Source: Microbacterium arborescens
Lineage (GTDB): Bacteria; Actinomycetota; Actinomycetes; Actinomycetales; Microbacteriaceae
Length of the DNA: 64,000 nt
Assembly (NCBI RefSeq): GCF_030369635.1
Contig: NZ_CP128474.1
Coordinates: forward strand, 310,001-374,000
Direction: 5' to 3'
The notes beneath the pieces are model-generated. The model was not told where the DNA came from, did no database searches, and saw only the letters and a list, made by a program, of their open reading frames with translations. Shown here piece by piece: positions 1 to 8,605 of this stretch (positions within the stretch are counted from its first letter, which is position 1; each line of letters opens with the position of its first letter). The position numbers and the translations under genes were made by a program.

Positions 1-797
1 GCCGCGAGACCGTACGCGCCGTCGACGTGCAGCCAGACGCCGTGTTCGCGCGTGACCGCCGAGACCGATGCGATGTCGTCGACGATGCCGAAATTGGTCG
101 ACCCGGCGGTCGCGACGACGGCGAAGACGCTCTCGCCGTGCTCCGCGAGCGCGGCGCGCACCGCCTCGCCCCGCAGCACTCCGTCTTCGGCGACGGGGAC
201 CGCCACGACCTCGACATCCATGACCCGCGCGGCCGACGCGATCGACGAATGCGCCTCTGCGCTGCACACCACGCGCCAGCGGTCGGGACGGATGCCGCGG
301 GCGCGTGCGGTCTCGCGTGCCGCGACGAGCGCCGAGAGGTTGCCGAGCGTGCCGCCCTGCACGAAGACGCCCCCCGCGCTCGCGGGCAGCCCGAATTCAT
401 CGGCGAGCCAGCGCAGCACCTCGTTCTCGGCGTGAACCGCGCCGGCGCCCTCGAGCCAGGATCCGCCGTAGAGTGCGCTCGCCGAGACGACGAGGTCGAA
501 CGCGGCGGCGGCCTTCGAGGGCGCGCTGGGGATGAACGAGAGGTAGCGCGGGTCGTCGGTCGAGATGCACGACGGGGCGAGGATGTGCTCGAAGACCCCG
601 ATGGCCTTGCGGGCGCCGATGCCCTCGGCGTCGATCGTGCGGCCGGCCAGTCGGCGCAGCTCGGACGGCGGCAGGGGCTTGTCGAGCGGCGTGTCCTCGG
701 CGAGGAGCCGGCCGCGCGAGTACTCCAGCACGAGATCGACGATCGCGCGGGTCTCGTCGGTGACGTCGTGCATACGGGCGGGGAAGCGCTCGGTCAT
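1..797 (-). CDS. PLP-dependent (group II) amino-acid decarboxylase, C-terminus outside window
   Basis: The first 265 residues are visible and the rest runs off the left edge. The sequence resembles group II pyridoxal-phosphate decarboxylases (aromatic-amino-acid/diaminobutyrate/glutamate type). A Gly-rich segment VQGGTLGNLSAL lies near residue 140, SAEAHSSIASA near residue 180 supplies the His that stacks on PLP, and HVDGAYGLA at the end supplies the PLP-pyridine Asp. The Schiff-base Lys would lie beyond the edge. The start is ATG with AAGGAGG a few bases upstream. It lies 66 bp after the amidase on the same strand, so it may be the last gene of the TetR-controlled amine cluster. The substrate cannot be told from what is visible. 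Confidence 0.85.
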   Translation of the reverse strand, partial: MTERFPARMHDVTDETRAIVDLVLEYSRGRLLAEDTPLDKPLPPSELRRLAGRTIDAEGIGARKAIGVFEHILAPSCISTDDPRYLSFIPSAPSKAAAAFDLVVSASALYGGSWLEGAGAVHAENEVLRWLADEFGLPASAGGVFVQGGTLGNLSALVAARETARARGIRPDRWRVVCSAEAHSSIASAARVMDVEVVAVPVAEDGVLRGEAVRAALAEHGESVFAVVATAGSTNFGIVDDIASVSAVTREHGVWLHVDGAYGLA

Positions 798-863
798 GGG
801 TCCTCCTTGCGTCGAGGGTAGTTCTGTCGGGGCGGTTCGGGACAGGCTGGTGCCCCGACGGGG

Positions 864-2585
864 TCAGCGAAGCGGCGGCGTGCGCGGCGGCGCGACCCGG
901 CGGGGAGCGAGCGCTTCGACGGCCGCGCCGAGGCGGAGCAGCGCGTTGTCGTCGTACGCGCGCCCGGCGATCGTCAAACCGACCGGCATCCCGATGTCGG
1001 GGAGGATCCCCATCGGAACCGTCACGGTCGGGATGCCGAGGTGGCGGACGGCGAGGTTGCCGTTGGCGATCCAGGTGCCGTTGCGCCAGCCGAGGTCGGC
1101 GGAGGCGGGGTTCACGTCCATGTCCGCGCGAGCGACGTCGGCGACGGCGGGAAAGGCGACGGCGTCGAGGCCGGCGGCATCCATCCATTCCTCGAGGTCG
1201 ACGCGCCGGGTCTCCTCGAGGCCGCGGAGACCGGCCTCGAGCTGCGGGATGTCGTTGAGCGCCGTGTCGGGGTGGGACCGGATCCAGTCGGGGTACTCGG
1301 CGATGTCGTCGTCGAACCCGTCGTACCGGTCGGGCAGCGCGCCGTCGGGCTGCGGGAAGATCCGCGTGCCGTCGACACCTGCGAGCCCCGGGAGAGCGGG
1401 GTCGCCATTGGCGCGGAGGAAGTCGTCCCACGCCCACGCCGACAGATCGACGATCTCGCGGCGCAGATACTCGGCACTCACGCGGCCGTTCGTCGCGATG
1501 GAGCCCGCGCCCGGCCGGTCGTTCTCGTAGCGCGACACGACGGGGAAGTCTGTCTCGACGACCTCGGCTCCGGCAGCTTCGAGGTCGTCGCGCAGTGCGT
1601 GCCACAGTGCGATCACCCCCGGCCGCGTCTCGATGCGCCGCCCCGTGGGCCCGCCGATGCCGGGTTCGGCCGCGGTGCCGGCATCCGGATCGGCGCCGAT
1701 GTACATCCGCGGGACGCCGATGCGCCGCCCGGCCAGGGTTTCGCGGGCAGCGGCGGGGTTCGCGACGGCGAGGTCGCGGTAGCTGGGCGGGCGGACGGCC
1801 GAGGCAGCGGGGATCGCGACCCAGGGCTGCATCCGCCAGAAGTCGCCGCGGCGGTCGGAATCGTCGGCGACGATCACGTCGAGCACGGCGAGCAGATCGG
1901 CCATCGTGCGGGTGTGCGGCACGACGACATCCATCGTCGGGACGAGGGGCCAGTTGCCGCGCACCGAGATCACCCCGCGCGAGGGCGTGTAGGCGCACAG
2001 GGCGTTGTACGAGGCCGGCCCGCGCCCGCTCGACCACGTCTCCTCGCCGAGTCCGAAGGCGGCGAAGCTCGCGGCGGTGGCCGTGCCCGATCCGTTCGAC
2101 GACCCCGACGCGAACGGGGCGGTCAGATAGTCGGCGTTGTACGGGCTCTCGGCCCGCCCGTAAAGACCGCGCTGCATGCCGCCGTTGGCCATCGGGGGCA
2201 TGTTGGTCAGGCCGAGGCAGATGGCCCCGGCATCCCGCAGCCGCTCGATCGTGAACGCGTCGCGCTGCGCGACGAGGTCGGCGAAGGCGGGGCTTCCGGC
2301 GGCGGCAGTCAGGCCGCGGACCAGGTAGCTGTCCTTCGCGGTGTAGGGGATGCCGTCGAGCGGGCCGCGGCTCTGACCGCGGGCACGACGGTCATCGGAT
2401 GCGCGGGCTTCGGTGAGGGCGTCGGGGTTGCTGACGACGACTGCGTTGAGCGCCGTGGCGGTGTCGGGGCCGTCGTAGGCGTCGATGCGGGCGAGGTAGG
2501 CCTCGACGAGCTCGACCGCGGTGGTCTCGCCGCTCGCGAGCGCCGCCCCGAGCCCGGCGATCGTGGCCTCGCTGACCTCGATCAC
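864..2585 (-). CDS. Amidase signature family hydrolase
   Basis: A 573-residue cytosolic amidase of the amidase-signature family, which hydrolyses C-N amide bonds with a Ser-cisSer-Lys triad. Lys84 sits in YTAKDSY, the cis-Ser lies in GSSNGSG (162-166), and Ser186 lies in GEETWSSGRGPAS, which aligns with the family GTDTGGS motif. The residues around Ser186 are atypical (EETWSS), so substrate preference may be unusual. The GTG start overlaps the stop of the agmatine deiminase gene (GTGA), so the two are translationally coupled. The reading frame runs far upstream without a stop, but that part is antisense-style shadow over the deiminase. Its neighbours suggest an amine- or carbamoyl-derived amide as substrate, which is inference. 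Confidence 0.9.
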   Translation of the reverse strand: MIEVSEATIAGLGAALASGETTAVELVEAYLARIDAYDGPDTATALNAVVVSNPDALTEARASDDRRARGQSRGPLDGIPYTAKDSYLVRGLTAAAGSPAFADLVAQRDAFTIERLRDAGAICLGLTNMPPMANGGMQRGLYGRAESPYNADYLTAPFASGSSNGSGTATAASFAAFGLGEETWSSGRGPASYNALCAYTPSRGVISVRGNWPLVPTMDVVVPHTRTMADLLAVLDVIVADDSDRRGDFWRMQPWVAIPAASAVRPPSYRDLAVANPAAARETLAGRRIGVPRMYIGADPDAGTAAEPGIGGPTGRRIETRPGVIALWHALRDDLEAAGAEVVETDFPVVSRYENDRPGAGSIATNGRVSAEYLRREIVDLSAWAWDDFLRANGDPALPGLAGVDGTRIFPQPDGALPDRYDGFDDDIAEYPDWIRSHPDTALNDIPQLEAGLRGLEETRRVDLEEWMDAAGLDAVAFPAVADVARADMDVNPASADLGWRNGTWIANGNLAVRHLGIPTVTVPMGILPDIGMPVGLTIAGRAYDDNALLRLGAAVEALAPRRVAPPRTPPLR

Positions 2586-3652
2586 CGGTCGGTCCCTGTA
2601 TGCGAGTCGACGGGGGAGGGTGCGGGGAGAGCGGGCTGCTGCTGCGTGATGCAGTGGATGCCGCCGCCGCGGGCGAAAAGCGGGCGGACGTCGACCGTCA
2701 CGACGCGGCGGCCGGGGTAGGCATCGGCGAGGATGCCGCGGGCCCGGTCGTCCGCCGCCGGGTCGCCGAACCCGCACGCGACGACCCCGCCGTTGACGAC
2801 GAGGTGGTTGACGTAGCTGAAGTCGACGAAGCCCTCGTCGTCGCGCAGCTGGGCGGGTCCGGGCAGGTCGACGATCTCGAGGCCCCGGCCCGCGGCATCC
2901 GTCGCGGCCTCGAGGGCGGCGCGGATCTCGGGCATGACGGCGTGGTCGGGGTGCGCAGGGTCGGACTGCGCGTGCAGCAGCACCCGGCCGGGGGCCGCGA
3001 ACGTCGCGACGATGTCGACGTGGCCGTTGGTGCCGAACTCGTCGTAGTCGCGCGTCAGCCCACGTGGCAGCCAGATGGCCGTGTCGGCGCCGATCGTGCG
3101 GAGCATCTCTGCCTCCACGCGGGCGCGATCGGCGAAGGGGTTGCGGCGCGGGTCGAGCTGGACGGTATCGGTCAGCAGCACCGTGCCGGCGCCGTCGACG
3201 TGGATGCCGCCGCCCTCGTTGACGAGCATCGAGCTGACGAGCTCCGCTCCGACGTGAGCCGCGATGATGCGGGCGTGCTCGGCGGAGAGTCGCCAATCCG
3301 CCCAGTCGGGGGCGCCCCAGCCGTTGAAGATCCAGTCGACCGCGCCGAGGACGCCCGGCCGCTCGTCATCGAGCACGAAGGTGGGGCCGTGGTCGCGCAT
3401 CCAGAACTCGTCGACCGGCGTCTCGTGCTGCTCGATCCCGCTGCCGAGCAGATCGCGCGCCCGTGCGGTCTCGGTCGGATCGACGAGCATCGAGACCGGC
3501 TCGAACTCGGCGACGGCGCGGGCGACGGCGGTCCAGGCGGCGTACCCCTCCGCGCGGTCGGCGTCAGTCTCTCCCAGGGTGAGCCCGACGCGCGGGAACG
3601 CCATCCAGGTGCGCTCGTGCGGCGCGGACTCGGCCGGCATCCTCCAGGGCAT
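2582..3652 (-). CDS. aguA: Agmatine deiminase
   Basis: A 356-residue enzyme of the agmatine deiminase/peptidyl-arginine deiminase family, which converts agmatine to N-carbamoylputrescine plus ammonia. The N-terminus (PAESAPHERTWMAFP) is characteristic. WMRDHGPTFV (near residue 85) and NEGGGIHVDG (near 145) carry guanidinium-binding acids, GTNGHVD carries the catalytic His, and Cys334 in GGGIHCITQQQP is the nucleophile. Length is normal for the family. The ATG is 65 bp from the divergent TetR gene, and the shared gap carries a tandem TTGATCA operator candidate. It forms an overlapping operon with the amidase. No AguB-type (nitrilase fold) carbamoylputrescine amidohydrolase is visible here, so the amidase may fill that step. 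Confidence 0.92.
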   Translation of the reverse strand: MPWRMPAESAPHERTWMAFPRVGLTLGETDADRAEGYAAWTAVARAVAEFEPVSMLVDPTETARARDLLGSGIEQHETPVDEFWMRDHGPTFVLDDERPGVLGAVDWIFNGWGAPDWADWRLSAEHARIIAAHVGAELVSSMLVNEGGGIHVDGAGTVLLTDTVQLDPRRNPFADRARVEAEMLRTIGADTAIWLPRGLTRDYDEFGTNGHVDIVATFAAPGRVLLHAQSDPAHPDHAVMPEIRAALEAATDAAGRGLEIVDLPGPAQLRDDEGFVDFSYVNHLVVNGGVVACGFGDPAADDRARGILADAYPGRRVVTVDVRPLFARGGGIHCITQQQPALPAPSPVDSHTGTDR

Positions 3653-3672
3653 CGCGGTCCTCCGAGGTCTAG

Positions 3673-3688
3673 TTGATCAGTTGATCAA
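3673..3688. promoter_or_regulatory. Tandem TTGATCA operator candidate
   Basis: Two palindromic half sites, TTGATCA and TTGATCAA, are spaced 8 bp apart between divergent aguA and the TetR gene. This arrangement is typical of a TetR-family autoregulatory operator. That the neighbouring TetR protein binds it is inferred. Confidence 0.65.
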
Positions 3689-3716
3689 TTTCTCGGAAGC
3701 GTACAGACTGGCGGGC

Positions 3717-4343
3717 ATGGCGTCAAAGGATTCCGCGGGGCGAGCGCGACTGAGCGGAGAGCAGCGCCGCGCGCAGATCGCCGCCGCCGCCGAGAGCATC
3801 GCGCGCGAGCAGGGGCTCAGCGCGGTGACCCTGCGCGCGGTCGCGGCGTCGGTGGGAGTCGGGTCGGCGCTGGTCGCCCACCATGCGCCGAGCATGGACG
3901 ACGTCGTCGCCGCAGCCTTCGAGACGATCGTCGCCGCCGAGTTGCGCGACCTCGAACACCTCCGCGCGGGCAACCCCGATTCCGTGGTGCTGGTACGCGA
4001 GCTGCTGCGCACGCTCCTCGACGGCAGCCGCTCCGACGTCACGCTCGTGTGGGTGCAGTCGTGGGCGCTCGGCCGTCGCAACGAAGCGCTCGCCGAGCGG
4101 GTGCGCACGCAGATGGACGCCTGGACGGCCTTCCTCGAAGGCATCATCCGCGACGGCGTGCGCACCGGCACGTTCCGGGTCGACGACCCCGCGGCCGTCG
4201 CGGCCCAAGTGCTCGGGATGATCGACGGGCTCAACGCCCACGCTCTCGTGTCGTGGCGCGACGCCGACTCGCGCATCCGCCTGATGTCGACGGCGGTCGA
4301 GGCGCTGCTCGGGCTGCGCGCGGGAGACCTCGTGGCGCGGTGA
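3717..4343 (+). CDS. TetR-family transcriptional regulator
   Basis: A 208-residue regulator. The N-terminal helix-turn-helix spans roughly residues 15-60 (RRAQIAAAAESIARE then TLRAVAASVGVGSALVAHH), followed by a helical ligand-binding domain. The local motif ALVAHH replaces the usual LYYHF/LYRHF end of the TetR recognition region. It is divergent from the agmatine deiminase-amidase operon and probably represses it through the TTGATCA sites in the gap. The ATG at 3717 is chosen because the frame further upstream runs through the opposite-strand gene. The inducer might be agmatine or another amine, which is inference. Confidence 0.88.
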   Translation: MASKDSAGRARLSGEQRRAQIAAAAESIAREQGLSAVTLRAVAASVGVGSALVAHHAPSMDDVVAAAFETIVAAELRDLEHLRAGNPDSVVLVRELLRTLLDGSRSDVTLVWVQSWALGRRNEALAERVRTQMDAWTAFLEGIIRDGVRTGTFRVDDPAAVAAQVLGMIDGLNAHALVSWRDADSRIRLMSTAVEALLGLRAGDLVAR

Positions 4344-4440
4344 CCGGGACCGCTTTCACAGGGGGCGGCGATTCTCAACCCGTCGGCGCGGGAAGCGCAT
4401 GGCCCCTACGGTGGGATCACGCGAGCGAGGGAGCACAGCC

Positions 4441-5109
4441 ATGGCACATCGAGCACTCGTCCTGACCGGATCGGGGCGGTACGCCGACCCGTGGCATCCG
4501 TTCGCCGAGGTCGGTGCGCAGGTCGCCGACATCCTCCGTCACCGTGATTGGGAAGTCGCCGTGTCGGACGACGTCGATCAGGGCATGGCGAACCTCGACG
4601 GCTACGACCTCGTCGCGGTCTGCGCGGGCGATCCGTGGCGCGGCGGAAGCAGCCTGACGCGGGGCGCCCCGCCGTCCTCGGTCGCGGGCTTCGCCGCGGC
4701 GCTCGAGCGCGGCATCGGCGTGCTGGCGGTGCATTCGGCGGTGTCGTCGCTGCGCGACTATCCGGAGTGGGCACCCGCGCTGGGCGCCATCTGGCTGCCC
4801 GAGCTCTCGTTCCACCCCGAGGCGGGTGAGATGACGGTCCAGGTCGAGCCGGATGCCGTGCCCGTCGAGGTTCCCACCACCTTCCACACCCACGACGAGC
4901 GCTACTGCGCGCTGCAGCGGCTCGGGCACCGGACCGTCGTGGCGTGGCACGAGGGCGATGGCGCGAAGGAGGCCGCGGCGTGGGTCCGGGAGTACGGTGG
5001 CGGCCGCATCGCGGTCGACGTGCTTGGTCACGACGCTCGCGCCTTCGAGGCCTCGGGGCACCGCACGCTCGTCGCCGCTCTGGCGGCCTGGGCGGTCGCG
5101 AGCAGCTGA
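4441..5109 (+). CDS. ThuA-like domain protein
   Basis: A 222-residue protein with a ThuA-like (class I glutamine amidotransferase-like) fold. It starts with ALVLTGSGRYADPWHPF, contains VLAVHSAVSSLRDYPEW and an acidic/His segment TFHTHDERYCAL, and ends with GGGRIAVDVLGHDARAF. ThuA-family proteins are linked to sugar (trehalose/disaccharide) utilisation, but the biochemical role of most is unknown. An in-frame ATG at 4399 exists, but the box TACGGT at 4407-4412 lies just after it and looks like a -10, so the ATG at 4441 is preferred. It is monocistronic and ends 25 bp before the convergent chelatase gene. Confidence 0.8.
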   Translation: MAHRALVLTGSGRYADPWHPFAEVGAQVADILRHRDWEVAVSDDVDQGMANLDGYDLVAVCAGDPWRGGSSLTRGAPPSSVAGFAAALERGIGVLAVHSAVSSLRDYPEWAPALGAIWLPELSFHPEAGEMTVQVEPDAVPVEVPTTFHTHDERYCALQRLGHRTVVAWHEGDGAKEAAAWVREYGGGRIAVDVLGHDARAFEASGHRTLVAALAAWAVASS

Positions 5110-5134
5110 TCCGGGAACCCGTGGATCGGACGCG

Positions 5135-5833
5135 TCAGCGAAGCGCGGCGCGATACCTCTCGACGACGACCGCCGCGACCGCGTCGTCGGGGGCGAGCGG
5201 CTCGGTCACGATGTCTGCTCCGGCGTTCGCGATCACGCCCGCGAAGTGTCCGGGGGCGAGGACGTAGCTCGCGGCGAAGACGCGCGTCGCACCTGTCGCG
5301 CGCGCGGCCTCGACCGCCACGCCGATGCGGATGCCGGCGCCCGCGGCGAAGCCCACCGACACCGGCATACCCAGATGGGCGGTCAGCAGCTCCGCCATCG
5401 CCATGACGTCGACCTCGGCCGCCGGGTCGGACGATCCCGCCGCCGCGAGCACGACTGCTTCGTCGCCGGGGGCGGCGTCGCCCGCGGCCAGGCCGGCGGC
5501 GCGCAGCCGCTCGGCGAGCAGACCAGCCAGCAGGTCGTGCGGTCCCAGGGCGGGGGTCGCGACGCACGGGCCGGGGGCCGCCGCGACCGCGCGTGCGATG
5601 TCGACCCGCGTGTGGAAGCCGGTGGAGAGCAGCAGTGGCACGACGACGGATGCCGCCCCCGGGGGCACGCCCGCGACGACGGTGTCGATCTCGGGCTCCT
5701 GCACGTCGACGAACGCCTCCTCGACCTGCACCCCGGGGAGCATCTCGCGCACCCGCGAGACGACCCCGGCGATCGCGGCCCGGCCCTCGAGGGAGCTCGT
5801 GCCGTGGGAGCAGGCGATGAGGACCGGGGTCAT
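5135..5833 (-). CDS. Sirohydrochlorin chelatase-like protein (CbiX/SirB)
   Basis: A 232-residue CbiX/SirB-type ferrochelatase that would insert Fe(II) into sirohydrochlorin, the last step of siroheme synthesis. The metal-binding His of the family is in LIACSHGT (near residue 10), a second His is in LLSTGFHTRVDI (near 80), and the C-terminal half (AGAGIRIGVAVEAAR, then APGHFAGVI) repeats the fold. It is the last gene of the nitrite-reductase/siroheme operon; its ATG overlaps the stop of the preceding gene (ATGA). Its position next to cysG and nirB supports a siroheme rather than a cobalamin role. Confidence 0.88.
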   Translation of the reverse strand: MTPVLIACSHGTSSLEGRAAIAGVVSRVREMLPGVQVEEAFVDVQEPEIDTVVAGVPPGAASVVVPLLLSTGFHTRVDIARAVAAAPGPCVATPALGPHDLLAGLLAERLRAAGLAAGDAAPGDEAVVLAAAGSSDPAAEVDVMAMAELLTAHLGMPVSVGFAAGAGIRIGVAVEAARATGATRVFAASYVLAPGHFAGVIANAGADIVTEPLAPDDAVAAVVVERYRAALR

Positions 5834-6975
5834 GGCGTCGTTCCCGTCGTCGTGAGGTCGAGTCGATACCCGCGTTTGACGACCGTCCGGATGAGGCCGG
5901 GGCACCCGAGCGCTTCGCGCGTGCGGGCGATCGCGACGTCGAGGGCGTGGTCGCCGGCGCTCGAACGCGGCAGCGACCGCTGCAGATCGGTGCGGCTCAC
6001 GACGCCACCCGCCGCGGCGAAGAGTGCTTCGAGGATGAGGGCTGAGGTCGGTGAGAGCGGGATCACGCGCCCGTCGAGGACGGCGGCCGAGCTGCGCAGC
6101 TCCAGTCGTCCGGCCGGGGTGAGAAGCGAGGGCGCGTGGCCGCCGCCGAAATGGGTGACGACGGCGCGGACGAGCGAGCCCAACCGCCCGCGTTCGGCGA
6201 TCAGAGGTTCCGCTCCGGCGCCGCGGAGGGGGGCTGCGGTGATCGGCCCGACGGCCGCGAGAAGCAGCCTCCGGCCGTGCGCCCGCTGGACGATGTCGTC
6301 GAGGACGCCTTCCCGGCGGGCGGTTGCGATCCATTCCGCCGCGCCCGGCGCGGAGGTGAAGAGCACGGCGTCGACCTCGCCCTGTGCGGTCGCGACGACC
6401 GAGCGCGCGACGGCCGCCGGGTCGGGCGGCGGCCCCCACCGGTACACCGTGAGGCTGACGACGTCTGCGCCCGCACCGGTGAACAGCTCGTCGAGGCCGT
6501 CGGCTCCCGAGCCGTGATGCTGCACCGCGACGCGGCGACCGCGCACGCCTTCGGCGAGCAGGAACTCGCCGAGCTCGCCCGAGGTCTCCGACTCGGCGAC
6601 CCAGTCGGCCAGGAGGCCCGCTTGCTGGATCGCACCGCGCGCTTTGGGCCCGCGGGCGACGATCTGGGCGCCGGCGAAGGCGTCGTGCAGATCGTCGAGG
6701 AGCCCTGCTTCGTCGGCGGCCTCCATCCACCCCCGGAATCCCACGCCTGTCGTCACGACGACGACATCCGGCGGATCTGCGATCAGCGAGTGCGTCGCCG
6801 AGATGAGCGCCTCGTCGTCGATGTGCGGCACGATGCTCAGCGCCGGCGCGTGTCGCACGCTCGCCCCGTGCCGCTCGAGCGCCGTCGCGAGCTCGTTCGA
6901 GCGCCGATCGACGGCGATGACGATCGTGCAACCACCGAGAGCGGCCGAGAGTGCGGGACGGACGGACTGATTCAC
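5830..6975 (-). CDS. HemD domain-winged helix fusion, NnaR-like nitrite assimilation regulator
   Basis: A 381-residue protein. The N-terminal part (about 1-265) is a uroporphyrinogen-III synthase-like domain, with VVVVTTGVGFRGW, IVARGPKARGA and AVLFTSAPGAAEW. The C-terminal part (about 285-378) is an OmpR/PhoB-type winged helix (PLSPTSALILEALFAAAGGVVSR, then ALDVAIARTREALG, then RTVVKRGYRL). Fusions of this kind are known in actinobacteria (NnaR of Streptomyces, Rv0260c of Mycobacterium), where NnaR activates nitrate/nitrite assimilation genes. Its location inside the nir/siroheme operon fits that role. The GTG start overlaps the cysG stop (GTGA). Whether the HemD half keeps catalytic activity or acts as a sensor is unknown. 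Confidence 0.87.
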   Translation of the reverse strand: MNQSVRPALSAALGGCTIVIAVDRRSNELATALERHGASVRHAPALSIVPHIDDEALISATHSLIADPPDVVVVTTGVGFRGWMEAADEAGLLDDLHDAFAGAQIVARGPKARGAIQQAGLLADWVAESETSGELGEFLLAEGVRGRRVAVQHHGSGADGLDELFTGAGADVVSLTVYRWGPPPDPAAVARSVVATAQGEVDAVLFTSAPGAAEWIATARREGVLDDIVQRAHGRRLLLAAVGPITAAPLRGAGAEPLIAERGRLGSLVRAVVTHFGGGHAPSLLTPAGRLELRSSAAVLDGRVIPLSPTSALILEALFAAAGGVVSRTDLQRSLPRSSAGDHALDVAIARTREALGCPGLIRTVVKRGYRLDLTTTGTTP

Positions 6976-8201
6976 CGGGTGACGCGCTCCCGTTCTCCAG
7001 CGTGCGCGAGCAGCAGGCCCGGTCGGGCGACCTCGCCGATCACGATGACCGCGGGATTCGCGACACCGGCGGCTGCGGCATCCGCGAGCACCGTCGCGAG
7101 CGTCGATCGGGTCGTGCGCTGCTGCGGCGTGTGCCCCCGCTCGACGATGGCGACCGGACGCTCGGCAGGAGCGCCCGCGGCCCGCGCGGCCTCGACGATG
7201 CGCGGCAGCGCGGCGACGCCCATCAGGAAGACGGTCGTGATCGCGTCGTCGCCGAGCGCCGCCCGTGTCGACGGCGTGATCGGCCCCTGGCCGTTGGCGA
7301 CGTGGAGCCCGCCCGAGACGCCGCGGTGGGTGACCGGGATGCCGGCGGCTTGCGGCACCGAGACGATGCTCGTGAGGCCGGGGACGACCTCGACCGGGAT
7401 GCCGGCCGCGTGGCAGGCCGCGACCTCCTCGCCACCGCGGCCGAAGACGAACGGATCGCCGCCCTTGAGGCGCACGACGCGTTTGCCGGCGCGGGCATGA
7501 GCGACCAGCAGGACGTTGATCTCGTCCTGCGTCACCGGGTGGTGGCCGGGCTGCTTGCCGACGTCGATGACCTCGACACCGGGCTCGAGCTCGTGAAGGA
7601 CGTCGACGGGGCCGAGCCGGTCGGCCACGACGACATCCGCTTCGGCGAGGAGGCGCCGGCCCCGCACGGTCATGAGGTCGGCCGGACCCGGGCCGCCGCC
7701 GACGAGATCGACCCGGCCACCGCCGCGGCGGCGTCGGCGCAGCGGCAGCATCCCGGCACGCAGCGCGGCGGCGATCGCGTCGCGCAGGCGCACCGCGCGT
7801 CGCGGGTCGACGCCCGCGTCCGAGGCGACCCCCACTATGACGTCGCCACTGCGGGTCTCGGCCGCCAGCCGCGCCGAGCCGTGCGCCCCGTCGGAGGTGT
7901 TCACGCAGAAGACGCGGTCCGATTCGCACCACGCCGCGACCGCGGCATCCACCTGGGGGATGCCGGTAGCCGTGTGCACGAGCCACGCGTCGGCGATATC
8001 GTCCCGCCGCACGTCGCGCGGCAGCCAGGTGAGGCCGTGCGCGGTCACGACATCCCGCATGGCGTCGCCGAGGGCGGGGGAGACGACCCGGACGTCCGCT
8101 CCTTCGTCGAGGAACCGGCCGATCCGCCGGGCGGCGACAGCCCCGCCGCCGACGAAGACGACGCGACGGCCGGTGAGCGAGAGCCCGAGCATCGTGGTCA
8201 T
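6972..8201 (-). CDS. cysG: Siroheme synthase: precorrin-2 dehydrogenase fused to uroporphyrinogen-III C-methyltransferase
   Basis: A 409-residue fusion. The N-terminal domain (about 1-150) has a dinucleotide-binding stretch VVFVGGGAVAARRIGRF for NAD-dependent oxidation of precorrin-2. The C-terminal domain (about 160-400) is the SAM-dependent uroporphyrinogen-III methyltransferase, with LVGGGPGPADLMTVRG, VVADRLG, VRLKGGDPFVFGRGGEE, PGLTSIVSVPQAAGIP and a terminal PAVIVIGEVAR. It provides siroheme to NirB. The ATG overlaps the nirD stop and the stop overlaps the HemD-fusion start. With SirB downstream, the dehydrogenase domain need not also be the chelatase. Confidence 0.93.
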   Translation of the reverse strand: MTTMLGLSLTGRRVVFVGGGAVAARRIGRFLDEGADVRVVSPALGDAMRDVVTAHGLTWLPRDVRRDDIADAWLVHTATGIPQVDAAVAAWCESDRVFCVNTSDGAHGSARLAAETRSGDVIVGVASDAGVDPRRAVRLRDAIAAALRAGMLPLRRRRRGGGRVDLVGGGPGPADLMTVRGRRLLAEADVVVADRLGPVDVLHELEPGVEVIDVGKQPGHHPVTQDEINVLLVAHARAGKRVVRLKGGDPFVFGRGGEEVAACHAAGIPVEVVPGLTSIVSVPQAAGIPVTHRGVSGGLHVANGQGPITPSTRAALGDDAITTVFLMGVAALPRIVEAARAAGAPAERPVAIVERGHTPQQRTTRSTLATVLADAAAAGVANPAVIVIGEVARPGLLLAHAGERERVTR

Positions 8202-8605
8202 GCCGCACCTCCGTCGCGGATGAAGATGGTGCCTTCGCCATTTACGGCCACCGGCCAGACCGGCAGCATCCGCTGCTCCTTGCCCTGGGTGTCGAGGCAT
8301 GCGCCCGTCCGCAGGTCGAAGACCTGCTTGTACATCGGCGACGCGACCGTGGGCGCGTCGCCGCGGGTGCCGACGATCCCGCGCGACATGACGTTCGCGC
8401 CGCTGTACGGGTCGAGGTTGGCCGTCGCGTGAACACGACCGTCGTGCAGGAGGAACAGGGCGATCTGCCGGTCTCCGAGCAGCGCCGCACGGCCACGCTC
8501 GACCTCGAGGTCGTCGAGCCGGCACACCGCCGTCCACGCCGAGCTGCGGCTCTGCGCGCGCAGCGCGCTGTCGATCTCGCTCACCGTGTCGTCCACCAGG
8601 GTCAT
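8198..8605 (-). CDS. nirD: Assimilatory nitrite reductase small subunit
   Basis: A 135-residue Rieske-fold protein, the small subunit partner of NirB. Conserved blocks include VCRLDDLEVERGRAAL, IALFLLHDGRVHA, NLDPYSGANVMSRGIVG, and the end SPMYKQVFDLRTGACLD with LPVWPVAVNGEGTIFI. The Cys/His ligands of true Rieske proteins are absent, as is normal for NirD. It is coupled to nirB upstream and cysG downstream by ATGA overlaps, which implies one transcript. Confidence 0.95.
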   Translation of the reverse strand: MTLVDDTVSEIDSALRAQSRSSAWTAVCRLDDLEVERGRAALLGDRQIALFLLHDGRVHATANLDPYSGANVMSRGIVGTRGDAPTVASPMYKQVFDLRTGACLDTQGKEQRMLPVWPVAVNGEGTIFIRDGGAA

